NCBI GenBank assembly: GCA_018715295.1
Contig: DVLY01000134.1
Span: 1 to 7,822 of the forward strand
Direction of reading: 5' to 3'
Origin: Candidatus Merdimorpha stercoravium
GTDB taxonomy: Bacteria; Bacteroidota; Bacteroidia; Flavobacteriales; UBA1820
DNA: 7,822 bases
A program made the position numbers and the translations under genes. Positions within the stretch are counted from its first letter, which is position 1; every line of letters begins with the position of its first letter. Shown piece after piece: positions 1-6,112 of the stretch. A model generated the notes under the pieces. It ran no database searches. It had not been told where the DNA came from and saw only the letters and a list, made by a program, of their open reading frames with translations.

Positions 1-20
1 CGTGCCGCAGCGCTTTTTTT
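1..20 (+). terminator. Possible right arm of an intrinsic terminator cut by the left edge
   Basis: The window opens with a GC-rich run (GCCGCAGCGC) directly followed by seven T residues, the 3' half of a typical rho-independent terminator read rightward. Its left arm would lie outside the window, so pairing cannot be verified. It would terminate a rightward gene converging on meaB. No clear terminator for meaB itself can be seen in the 39 bases after its stop. Confidence 0.3.
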
Positions 21-39
21 ACAGAAGGGGTCTTTACCT

Positions 40-1068
40 TTATTTCCCGTCGGTTCCTTCCGTCCCTTCGCCCCGAAAACGCTCCAGAAGGCGTTTGGCC
101 GCAGTGATGGCGGGCAGCTTCCCGCTTTCGACCTGATGCTGGGTAAAGTCCAGCACCTCGCTCACGGCAGGTGCATGCAGGAAATCGTATTTCAGGTAGT
201 AGTCGATGATCTCGTTCATCCATGCGATGTTCTGTTCCATGCGTTTGGCCTGGAAATAGCCTGTCTTGCGCATCAGTTCGTGATGGCGGACGATGACCTC
301 CCATATCGCGTCCAGGCCGCGCTGCTCCACGGAGGAGCAGGTGAGCACCTCGGGTTCCCAACCGGAATCCTGCGGCGGGAACAGGCGCATCGCATTGGCG
401 TACTCCCGGGCGGCCATTTGGCTCATGGTAACGTTGTCGCCGTCGGCCTTGGTGATCACCAGCGCATCGGCCATCTCCATGATGCCCTTCTTGATGCCCT
501 GGAGTTCGTCGCCCGCTCCGGCCAGCATCAGCAGCAGGAAAAAGTCGGCGATCTCGGCCACCGTCGTTTCGCTCTGCCCCACCCCGACCGTTTCGATCAG
601 GATCACTTCGTAACCGGCCGCTTCGCACAGCAGCATCGTCTCGCGCGTCTTGTTGTTCACCCCGCCCAGAGTAGCCCCGGAAGCCGAGGGACGGATGTAG
701 GCCATCGGGTCGTTGGCCAGGGATTCCATTCGCGTCTTGTCGCCCAGGATAGAGCCTTTGGAACGTTGGGAGGAGGGGTCGATGGTCAGCACGGCCAACT
801 TCTTGCCCATGCCGGTGATCAGCTTTCCGAACGATTCGATAAAGGTCGATTTGCCCACGCCCGGCACGCCGGTGATGCCCACGCGCAGGCTGTTGCCGGT
901 GTGGGGAAGGATGATCTCCAGCACCTTTTCGGCCAGAGCGACATCGGAAGGCAATTTGCTCTCGATCAGCGTAATGGCTCTTGAAAGCATGATGCGGTCT
1001 CCCGCGAGGATCGCCTGGGCGTACTCCTGGGGAGAGAAACGTTTTCTCGGTGTGTAGGTTAGAGGCAT
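40..1068 (-). CDS. meaB: MeaB, methylmalonyl-CoA mutase-associated GTPase (G3E/ArgK family)
   Basis: P-loop GTPase that loads and protects the adenosylcobalamin-dependent methylmalonyl-CoA mutase in the cytoplasm. Counting from the start chosen here (342 aa), the Walker A motif GVPGVGKST is at about 67-75, DPSS at 97-100, ETVGVGQSE at 159-167, GDELQGIKKG at 186-195 and the guanine-specificity motif TKAD at 206-209. Length and motif order fit MeaB. The frame stays open to 1188, but the first 40 residues of that longer reading are Cys/Phe/Lys-rich, come from AT-rich DNA and overlap the divergent promoter region. I therefore start at the Met of MPLTYTPRK. No Shine-Dalgarno is present, as usual in Bacteroidetes. 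The gene is divergent from the epimerase/decarboxylase operon, so both arms serve the same succinate-propionate pathway. Family call is secure; start is inferred. Confidence 0.93.
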   Translation of the reverse strand: MPLTYTPRKRFSPQEYAQAILAGDRIMLSRAITLIESKLPSDVALAEKVLEIILPHTGNSLRVGITGVPGVGKSTFIESFGKLITGMGKKLAVLTIDPSSQRSKGSILGDKTRMESLANDPMAYIRPSASGATLGGVNNKTRETMLLCEAAGYEVILIETVGVGQSETTVAEIADFFLLLMLAGAGDELQGIKKGIMEMADALVITKADGDNVTMSQMAAREYANAMRLFPPQDSGWEPEVLTCSSVEQRGLDAIWEVIVRHHELMRKTGYFQAKRMEQNIAWMNEIIDYYLKYDFLHAPAVSEVLDFTQHQVESGKLPAITAAKRLLERFRGEGTEGTDGK

Positions 1069-1201
1069 TTGAGGAAAAACTTTGTTGAAAATTTTAGCGC
1101 AAATATCGCGATTTATACACAATAAATACCGAAATTTGCCAGGTAAAAATTTTGGACAAAAACAAAACACCTTAAAAATCAACTTCATAAACTCTTAAAT
1201 C
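1069..1201. promoter_or_regulatory. AT-rich divergent intergenic region between meaB and mce
   Basis: These 133 bases are much richer in A/T than the flanking genes and must hold the promoters for both leftward meaB and the rightward mce-mmd operon. No full TTG-N19-TAnnTTTG promoter is present on either strand. The nearest matches are imperfect: ATTTTG at 1149-1154 rightward, and GATATTTG (complement of 1100-1107) leftward. Exact promoter positions are therefore unassigned. Confidence 0.45.
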
Positions 1202-1645
1202 ATGAAAGTAGATCATATCGAACACATCGGTATCGCTGTGAGCAACCTCGAGGAGGCCATCAAGTTTTACGAAGAAGCCCTGGGGCTGAAATGCTACGCC
1301 ATCGAAGAAGTCGCCGAACAGAAAGTCCGCACCGCCTTCTTCAAAGTAGGCCAGACCAAGATCGAACTGCTGGAATCCACCGCTCCGGACGGCCCGATCG
1401 GAAAATTCATCGAAAAGAAAGGCCAGGGCATCCAACACATGGCCTTTGCCGTGAAAGACCTGCCCGCCCAGCTCAAGGACGCCGAAGAGAAAGGCGTTAT
1501 GCTCATCGACAAAGCTCCGCGCCACGGTGCCGAAGGTCTCAACATCGCATTCCTGCATCCCAAGTCCACTTTCGGCGTGCTGACCGAACTGTGTGAAAAC
1601 CCCAACGAAGGTTCCTGCGGCTGCAAATCCTGCGACTGCGAATAA
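1202..1645 (+). CDS. mce: Methylmalonyl-CoA epimerase with a Cys-rich C-terminal tail
   Basis: Interconverts (R)- and (S)-methylmalonyl-CoA, linking the B12-dependent mutase to the decarboxylase encoded just downstream. The 147-aa protein is a vicinal-oxygen-chelate (glyoxalase-fold) protein with two beta-alpha-beta modules. Likely metal ligands by family pattern are His8 (HIGIAV), Glu55 (KIELLE), His79 (GIQHMAF) and Glu129 (GVLTELCE). Typical family members end shortly after the ELCE motif. This one continues with NPNEGSCGCKSCDCE, which adds four cysteines (139, 141, 144, 146) in a CxCxxCxC pattern, on top of Cys131. The ATG follows an AT-rich leader without a Shine-Dalgarno. It is the first gene of the operon, 63 nt before mmdA. 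The function is a confident family call; any role of the tail is unknown. Confidence 0.93.
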   Translation: MKVDHIEHIGIAVSNLEEAIKFYEEALGLKCYAIEEVAEQKVRTAFFKVGQTKIELLESTAPDGPIGKFIEKKGQGIQHMAFAVKDLPAQLKDAEEKGVMLIDKAPRHGAEGLNIAFLHPKSTFGVLTELCENPNEGSCGCKSCDCE

Positions 1646-1661
1646 AACTCCCGGAGTTTTT
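1644..1661 (+). promoter_or_regulatory. Terminator-like hairpin between mce and mmdA
   Basis: AAAACTC-CCG-GAGTTTT forms a 7-bp stem with a 3-nt loop and runs into one further T, overlapping the mce stop codon (1643-1645). It is weaker than the operon-end terminator because four of the seven pairs are A-T. It could be a partial terminator or attenuator, or an mRNA-stability element separating the epimerase from the decarboxylase genes. Structure is seen; the function is inferred. Confidence 0.4.
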
Positions 1662-1708
1662 ACCGACAACCATTCACACAAAAAAAGAAACACAATCCAT
1701 ATTCTGTT

Positions 1709-3271
1709 ATGTCTGAAATCACCGCAAAAATCCGCGAGCTCGTCGAGAAAAGGGACGTAGCTCACCTGGGCGGAGGGGAAAAGCGCATCGCTTCCCAGCA
1801 CAACAAGAACAAACTGACGGCCCGCGAACGCATCGACCTGCTGCTGGACGAAGGTTCCTTCGAGGAATTCGACATGTTCGTTACGCACCGCACCACCGCC
1901 TTCGGCATGGAAAAGGAGAAATACTACGGCGACGGCGTGGTAACCGGTCGCGGCACGATCGACGGCCGCGTGGTGTATGTCGCAGCACAGGACTTCACCG
2001 TGTTCGGCGGCAGCCTTTCGGAAACTTTCGCCCTGAAGATCTGCAAGATCATGGATCAGGCCATGCTGGTCGGCGCTCCGGTGATCGCCCTGAACGACTC
2101 GGGCGGCGCACGTATCCAGGAAGGCGTTCGTTCGCTGGCCGGCTTTGCCGAAATCTTCCAGCGCAACATCCTGGCTTCCGGTGTCATTCCGCAGATCTCC
2201 GGTATCTTCGGCCCCTGCGCCGGCGGTTCGGTATATTCCCCGGCGCTGACGGACTTCATCCTGATGACGGAATCCACCTCGTACATGTTCCTTACGGGCC
2301 CGACGGTGGTCAAATCGGTAACGGGCGAAGACATCACCACCGAGAAACTGGGCGGTGCCAGCGTACACGCCACCAAATCGGGTGTAACGCACTTCGTGGC
2401 CAAGGATGACAAGGAAGGCATCCTGATGATCCGCAAACTCTTGAGCTACCTGCCGTCCAACAACCTGGAGGAAGCTCCCATCATCTCGTGCAACGACCCG
2501 ATCGACCGTCTGGAAGATTCGCTCAACGACATCATCCCCGACGACCCGAACAAACCGTACGACATGATGGAGGTCATCAAAGCCATCGTGGACAACGGCG
2601 AACTGCTGGAAGTTCACTCCAGCTATGCCAAGAGCATCATCGTGGGCTTTGCGCGCTTCAACGGCCGTCCGGTGGGTATCGTAGCCAACCAGCCGAAGTT
2701 CCTGGCCGGCGTGCTGGACATCAACTCTTCGCGCAAGGGCGCCCGTTTCGTGCGCTTCTGCGACGCGTTCAACATTCCGCTGGTCATCCTGGTGGACGTT
2801 CCCGGCTTCCTGCCCGGCTCGGGTCAGGAGTACGGCGGGGTAATCGTACACGGAGCCAAACTGCTCTACGCATTCGGTGAAGCCACCGTGCCCAAGGTAA
2901 CCGTTACCCTGCGCAAGTCCTACGGCGGTGCACACTGCGTGATGAGCCCCAAACAGCTGCGTGGCGACATGAACTACGCATGGCCTTCGGCCGAGATCGC
3001 TGTGATGGGCGCCAAGGGAGCTGTGGGTATCCTCAACGGCGGTGAACTCAAAAAGATGGAAGACCCCGAAGCAAAAGCCAAATTCATCCAGGAAAAGGAG
3101 GACGAATACACCAAGGAATTCGCCAACCCGTACCAGGCCGCTTCGCTGGGCTACATCGACGACGTGATCATTCCGAAGAACACCCGTTTCCGCGTGATCC
3201 GCGCTCTGGAGGCTCTGGCCAACAAGAAACAGTTGAACCCTGCCAAGAAACACGGCAATATTCCTTTGTAA
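1709..3271 (+). CDS. mmdA: Methylmalonyl-CoA decarboxylase alpha subunit (carboxyltransferase)
   Basis: Cytoplasmic carboxyltransferase that moves the carboxyl group of (S)-methylmalonyl-CoA to biotin on the carrier subunit, releasing propionyl-CoA. The 520-aa length matches PccB/MmdA proteins. Two crotonase-fold halves are visible. The N-terminal half has NDSGGARIQEG (129-139) and GPCAGGSVYSPAL (168-180); the C-terminal half has VDVPGFLPGSGQEYGG (362-377), KSYGGAHCVM (403-412) and AWPSAEIAVMGAKGAVGIL (424-442). The Gly pairs in these motifs form the oxyanion holes in the family. Asp420 (RGDMNYAWP) lies near where propionyl-type enzymes carry a specificity Asp, by recollection of Streptomyces PccB. 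Sequence alone would also fit a propionyl-CoA carboxylase beta subunit. The following OadG-like, biotin-carrier and OadB genes, with no biotin carboxylase, favour the Na+-pumping decarboxylase. Confidence 0.95.
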   Translation: MSEITAKIRELVEKRDVAHLGGGEKRIASQHNKNKLTARERIDLLLDEGSFEEFDMFVTHRTTAFGMEKEKYYGDGVVTGRGTIDGRVVYVAAQDFTVFGGSLSETFALKICKIMDQAMLVGAPVIALNDSGGARIQEGVRSLAGFAEIFQRNILASGVIPQISGIFGPCAGGSVYSPALTDFILMTESTSYMFLTGPTVVKSVTGEDITTEKLGGASVHATKSGVTHFVAKDDKEGILMIRKLLSYLPSNNLEEAPIISCNDPIDRLEDSLNDIIPDDPNKPYDMMEVIKAIVDNGELLEVHSSYAKSIIVGFARFNGRPVGIVANQPKFLAGVLDINSSRKGARFVRFCDAFNIPLVILVDVPGFLPGSGQEYGGVIVHGAKLLYAFGEATVPKVTVTLRKSYGGAHCVMSPKQLRGDMNYAWPSAEIAVMGAKGAVGILNGGELKKMEDPEAKAKFIQEKEDEYTKEFANPYQAASLGYIDDVIIPKNTRFRVIRALEALANKKQLNPAKKHGNIPL

Positions 3272-3274
3272 ACC

Positions 3275-3670
3275 ATGATGAACATGATGAATTTCCTGCT
3301 TTCAGCATCGGCCGAAATGCCGGCCAACGGAGATACTGCGTTCATTATCGGTGTAGGCGGATCGGTTCTGGTCATCCTGATCATGGCCGTCATCGCTGTG
3401 ATATTCATCCTGCTGTTCCGCTACATGTCCAAGGGACTGCGCATGAAGAAAACGGTCAACAAGGATGCCGCCGATGCTCCCGTTCCTCTGAAAGGCAAAC
3501 TGCCGGCCAATACGGTAGCCGCCATTTCGGCAGCCATCTATCGGTACATGGAGGACTCGATGGCCGAGGAGAACACCATCATCACCATCGACCGCGCAGC
3601 CAAGATCTACTCCCCGTGGAGCTCCAAGATCTACGTAACCAATGCGCGTATCTTCAACTCCAGGCGATGA
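3275..3670 (+). CDS. mmdD: OadG-like small membrane subunit of the decarboxylase (gamma/delta)
   Basis: A 131-aa protein with a short N-terminus, one long hydrophobic segment at about 22-50 ending in RYMSKGLRMKK (positive inside), then a cytoplasmic tail. This is the layout of OadG/MmdD subunits, which anchor the carboxyltransferase and biotin carrier to the membrane beta subunit. The tail contains AAISAAIYRYMEDS (82-95) and a conserved-looking SPWSSKIY (113-120), the type of C-terminal segment found in MmdD-like proteins. It begins 3 nt after the mmdA stop, so translational coupling is likely. The first Met is ambiguous: MMNMMN offers in-frame ATGs at 3275, 3278, 3284 and 3287. Sequence conservation in this family is low, so the assignment rests on topology, the C-terminal segment and position in the operon. 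Confidence 0.82.
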   Translation: MMNMMNFLLSASAEMPANGDTAFIIGVGGSVLVILIMAVIAVIFILLFRYMSKGLRMKKTVNKDAADAPVPLKGKLPANTVAAISAAIYRYMEDSMAEENTIITIDRAAKIYSPWSSKIYVTNARIFNSRR

Positions 3671-3710
3671 GCCGTTCACGGATTGTTCCAATCGATAAAT
3701 CACGCAAACA

Positions 3711-4130
3711 ATGAAATCATACAAATTCAAGATCAACAACAGCGACTTTACGGTGGACATCACCGGCGCTGAAGACAACATCATCGAACTCGAAGTAAAC
3801 GGCACGCCGTTCAAGGTGGAAATGGAGAAAGCGGTCAAAGCTGCTCCCAAGACGCCCAAGGTGGTCAATGCTTCCGTAGCTCAGAACGCCAAGACGCAGC
3901 CGGTAAGCTCCTCGGCCGTATCCAAGGTAGAAGCACCCCTGCCAGGCGTGATCCTCTCGGTCAACGTCAAGGAAGGCGACACGGTAAAATCCGGCGATAC
4001 GCTGATGGTCATGGAAGCCATGAAGATGGAAAACGCCATCATGGCCGAAGTGGGCGGCGTGGTAAAAGCAGTGAAAGTAAAACCGCAGGACTCCGTACTT
4101 CAGGGAGACATCCTGGTAGAAATCGCGTAA
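3711..4130 (+). CDS. mmdC: Biotin carboxyl carrier subunit of methylmalonyl-CoA decarboxylase
   Basis: Small (139 aa) carrier that shuttles the carboxyl group from the alpha subunit to the membrane beta subunit. Residues 1-40 form a short N-terminal region (KSYKFKINNSDFTVDI). Residues 41-72 are an Ala/Pro/Ser/Lys-rich flexible linker. Residues 73-139 are the biotinyl/lipoyl beta-barrel domain: APLPGVILSVNVKEGD (75-90), the biotinylation motif EAMKMEN (102-108) with Lys105 as the attachment site, and the closing strand QGDILVEIA. A 40-nt gap without an obvious promoter separates it from the gene before it, and the next start follows 4 nt after its stop. A biotin ligase (BirA) encoded elsewhere must modify it. 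Confidence 0.95.
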   Translation: MKSYKFKINNSDFTVDITGAEDNIIELEVNGTPFKVEMEKAVKAAPKTPKVVNASVAQNAKTQPVSSSAVSKVEAPLPGVILSVNVKEGDTVKSGDTLMVMEAMKMENAIMAEVGGVVKAVKVKPQDSVLQGDILVEIA

Positions 4131-4134
4131 GAAC

Positions 4135-5385
4135 ATGAGACGTTTTCTGATCGTACTGATCACGCTGGCGACTTTCGGACTGGTATCGGCCCTGGCCGAG
4201 GGAACGTTTGTTCCCGAGGCAGCCGCTTCCAGCGGAAACATCCTCTACGAAACGCTGGACGGACTTCAGAACTTCCTGAAATCCACCTCGTTCGCCAACA
4301 TCGACTACCGAAACCTCATCATGATCGTCATCGGCTTTGCCTACATCATGCTGGCCATCTTCTGGGGCTTCGAACCCCTGCTGCTGGTCCCCATCGGTTT
4401 CGGTGTGATCCTGGGCAACATTCCCGGAGCGGAACACATCGGTGTGTACGCTCAGGAAGAAGGCTCGGTGATGTACTACCTGTACCAGGGCGTCAAACTG
4501 GGCATTTATCCGCCGCTGGTCTTCCTGGGCATCGGTGCGATGACCGACTTCTCCAATCTGATCGCCAACCCCAAACTGATGCTCTTGGGTGCTGCTGCTC
4601 AGATCGGTATCTTCGGGACCTTCGCAGCCGCCATCGCCCTAGGCTTCGATGCCAAGGAAGCCGGCTCGATCGCCATCATCGGCGGTGCGGACGGCCCGAC
4701 GGCCATCTACGTAACCAGCATCCTCAACCCGGACTACATGGGGGCCATCGCCATCGCTGCCTACTCGTACATGGCCTTGGTTCCGGTGATCCAGCCCCCG
4801 TTGATGCGTCTGCTGGTTCCCAAGCACGAGCGCGCCATCCGTATGAAACCGGCCCGTATTGTAACCCAGAAGGAGAAGATCATGTTCCCCATCATCGGCT
4901 TTATCCTGTGCGCTTTCGTAGCACCGGATGCCATTCCGCTGCTGGGTACCCTGTTCCTGGGCAACCTGCTGAAGGAGTCGGGCGTAACCAAACGCCTGGC
5001 CGACACGGCAGCCAACTCGATGAACAGCATGGTGGTCATCATCCTGGGACTGACCGTGGGAGCTTCCACGCAGGCCTCGGTATTCCTGACCGAAAAATCC
5101 CTGAAGATCTTCTTCCTGGGAGTAGTAGCCTTCTCGATCGCTACGGCCGCCGGACTGCTCTTCGCCCGCTTGATGAACCTGTTCCTCAAGAAAGAGAACA
5201 AGATCAACCCGCTCATCGGTTCGGCCGGTGTCTCGGCAGTGCCGATGGCTGCCCGCGTATCGGAAATGGAAGGCCTCAAGGTGGACCCCAAAAACCACCT
5301 GCTGATGCACGCCATGGCTCCGAACGTAGCCGGTGTGATCGGTTCGGCCATCGCAGCCGGCGTACTGCTGAGCTTCCTGCGATAA
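4135..5385 (+). CDS. mmdB: Na+-translocating decarboxylase beta subunit (OadB/MmdB family)
   Basis: Polytopic inner-membrane subunit that decarboxylates carboxybiotin and exports Na+. All residues described as important in Klebsiella OadB have equivalents with matching spacing: Asp186 in GGADGPT (Asp203), Tyr212 in AYSYMALVP (Tyr229), and Asn358, Gly362, Ser367 and Arg374 in the NPLIGSAGVSAVPMAAR segment (Asn373, Gly377, Ser382, Arg389). The usual FEPLLLVPIGFG motif is at 79-90. The canonical OadB start corresponds to about residue 45 (NFLKSTSFANIDYRN). Ahead of it lies a signal-peptide-like stretch (MRRFLIVLITLATFGLVSALAEG) and a short polar linker. The ATG lies 4 nt after the mmdC stop, which supports this start. 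A strong terminator follows, so this is the last gene of the operon. Confidence 0.96.
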   Translation: MRRFLIVLITLATFGLVSALAEGTFVPEAAASSGNILYETLDGLQNFLKSTSFANIDYRNLIMIVIGFAYIMLAIFWGFEPLLLVPIGFGVILGNIPGAEHIGVYAQEEGSVMYYLYQGVKLGIYPPLVFLGIGAMTDFSNLIANPKLMLLGAAAQIGIFGTFAAAIALGFDAKEAGSIAIIGGADGPTAIYVTSILNPDYMGAIAIAAYSYMALVPVIQPPLMRLLVPKHERAIRMKPARIVTQKEKIMFPIIGFILCAFVAPDAIPLLGTLFLGNLLKESGVTKRLADTAANSMNSMVVIILGLTVGASTQASVFLTEKSLKIFFLGVVAFSIATAAGLLFARLMNLFLKKENKINPLIGSAGVSAVPMAARVSEMEGLKVDPKNHLLMHAMAPNVAGVIGSAIAAGVLLSFLR

Positions 5386-5414
5386 GTTTCGGACGGACAC
5401 TCCCGATCCATAAC

Positions 5415-5447
5415 GCCGCGCTCCCTTTCGGGAGCGCGGCTTTTTTT
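5415..5447 (+). terminator. Intrinsic terminator of the mce-mmd operon
   Basis: A perfect 11-bp GC-rich stem, GCCGCGCTCCC (5415-5425) paired with GGGAGCGCGGC (5430-5440), closes a TTTC loop and is followed by seven T residues. It starts 29 nt after the mmdB stop. It is the only strong terminator seen between 1202 and 5447, supporting a single transcript for the five genes. Confidence 0.93.
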
Positions 5448-5513
5448 ACCCGCCGGAGAACTTCCCCGCACGTTTTATCATTTCATTAAGAACTCTTCCA
5501 CAGAGAAATTGCT

Positions 5514-5521
5514 TACCTTTG
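5514..5521 (+). promoter_or_regulatory. Candidate upstream -7 element (TACCTTTG) for the S4-domain gene
   Basis: TACCTTTG is an exact match to the Bacteroidetes -7 consensus TAnnTTTG and lies in the intergenic stretch after the operon terminator. No TTG is found at the expected distance of about 19-21 nt upstream, so the promoter is incomplete by consensus. If used, the transcript would have a leader of roughly 120 nt containing the inverted repeat at 5568-5586. Confidence 0.4.
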
Positions 5522-5567
5522 GATTAAGTGGGACAAGGCCGGCCCGGCGAGCGCTGCCCGGAAAAGG

Positions 5568-5586
5568 GGAAAACCGACGGTTTTCC
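5568..5586. repeat. Perfect inverted repeat in the S4-gene leader
   Basis: GGAAAACC-GAC-GGTTTTCC: an 8-bp perfect palindrome with a 3-nt centre. It lies between the two candidate -7 elements, about 60 nt before the S4 start codon. It is not followed by a T run, so it is not a terminator. It could be an operator or an RNA hairpin in the longer transcript. Pairing is seen directly; any role is inference. Confidence 0.5.
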
Positions 5587-5610
5587 GACGCCCGAATGCC
5601 CGCCGCGGCG

Positions 5611-5618
5611 TATCTTTG
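5611..5618 (+). promoter_or_regulatory. Candidate proximal -7 element (TATCTTTG) for the S4-domain gene
   Basis: TATCTTTG followed by CC matches TAnnTTTG exactly and lies 27 nt before the start codon at 5646. That spacing is common for Bacteroidetes promoters, with transcription starting a few bases downstream. No TTG -33 element is evident in the GC-rich sequence upstream. It is better placed than the TACCTTTG at 5514 and supports the start at 5646, because the earlier in-frame ATG at 5616 falls inside the element. Confidence 0.55.
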
Positions 5619-5645
5619 CCACCGCATGGAAAAAACCGAACGACG

Positions 5646-6110
5646 ATGAGAGCCGACAAATTCCTTTGGCAGGTACGCCTGTTCAAAACGCGTTCCCTGG
5701 CGGCGGAAGCCTGCCGGAAAAACCAGGTACAGGTGGACGGGGCAGCTGTAAAAGCCGCCCGCGAAGTCCATCCGGGCAACAAGGTCCGCCTGCGGCGCAA
5801 TCAGGTGTTTTTCGAATTCCTGGTACTGGACCTCCCCAAGAGCCGCGTAGGAGCCAAACTGGTCCCGCTGTACCTGAAGAACATCACCCCGCCCGAGGAG
5901 ATCGAACGGATGGAACGGATGCGCCTCTCCCGAACCGTCTATGTAAATGCCTACCACGAAGGCCGACCGACGAAAAAAGACCGCCGGGACATCGAAGAAT
6001 TCACCGAAGACTGGATCGACTTTTTCGACGAGGACGATGCGGGCACCCCGGACGATGCAAGCCAAGCGGACGAGTCCGATCGTTTTCCCGCTGCCGCCTC
6101 CCAGCGATAA
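5646..6110 (+). CDS. S4-domain RNA-binding protein, Hsp15-like, with acidic tail
   Basis: A 154-aa cytoplasmic protein. The N-terminal S4 RNA-binding domain (about 1-60) has the characteristic MRADKFLWQVRLFKTRSLAAEAC opening, split here as MRADKFLWQV and RLFKTRSLAAEAC, and continues to VDGAAVKAAREVHPGNKVRL. This pattern resembles Hsp15 (HslR), which binds stalled 50S-nascent-chain complexes in E. coli. It then has RVGAKLVPLYL (67-77), TPPEE (81-85) and a basic GRPTKKDRRDIEEF segment (106-119), a region I associate with the Bacteroidetes version of the family. The last 35 residues are strongly acidic (EDWIDFFDEDD, DDASQADESD). An upstream in-frame ATG at 5616 is less likely because it overlaps the -7 element. 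The gene ends 2 nt before the next start, so the two are probably cotranscribed. Family is secure; the ribosome-rescue role is by analogy. Confidence 0.87.
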   Translation: MRADKFLWQVRLFKTRSLAAEACRKNQVQVDGAAVKAAREVHPGNKVRLRRNQVFFEFLVLDLPKSRVGAKLVPLYLKNITPPEEIERMERMRLSRTVYVNAYHEGRPTKKDRRDIEEFTEDWIDFFDEDDAGTPDDASQADESDRFPAAASQR

Positions 6111-6112
6111 AA

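Noticed and set aside
1069..1188. 40-residue N-terminal extension of MeaB
   Set aside because: It is AT-rich intergenic sequence giving a Cys/Phe/Lys-rich peptide unlike MeaB, and would leave almost no room for the divergent promoters.
1172..3253. A 693-codon open frame on the minus strand opposite mce and mmdA
   Set aside because: It is antisense to two genes with clear family motifs. Its protein is rich in His/Gln/Arg/Phe and has no recognisable domain. Such frames arise from codon bias in GC-rich genes.
1709..3271. Propionyl-CoA carboxylase beta subunit as the primary call for mmdA
   Set aside because: The sequence family permits it, but the operon encodes a Na+-pumping beta subunit and an OadG-like subunit and no biotin carboxylase, so the decarboxylase is the better reading.
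5528..6112. N-terminal extension of the exported protein by about 195 residues in the same frame
   Set aside because: It overlaps the S4 gene in another frame and reads as Pro/Gly/Arg-rich sequence. The signal peptide starting near 6113-6134 gives a much better start.
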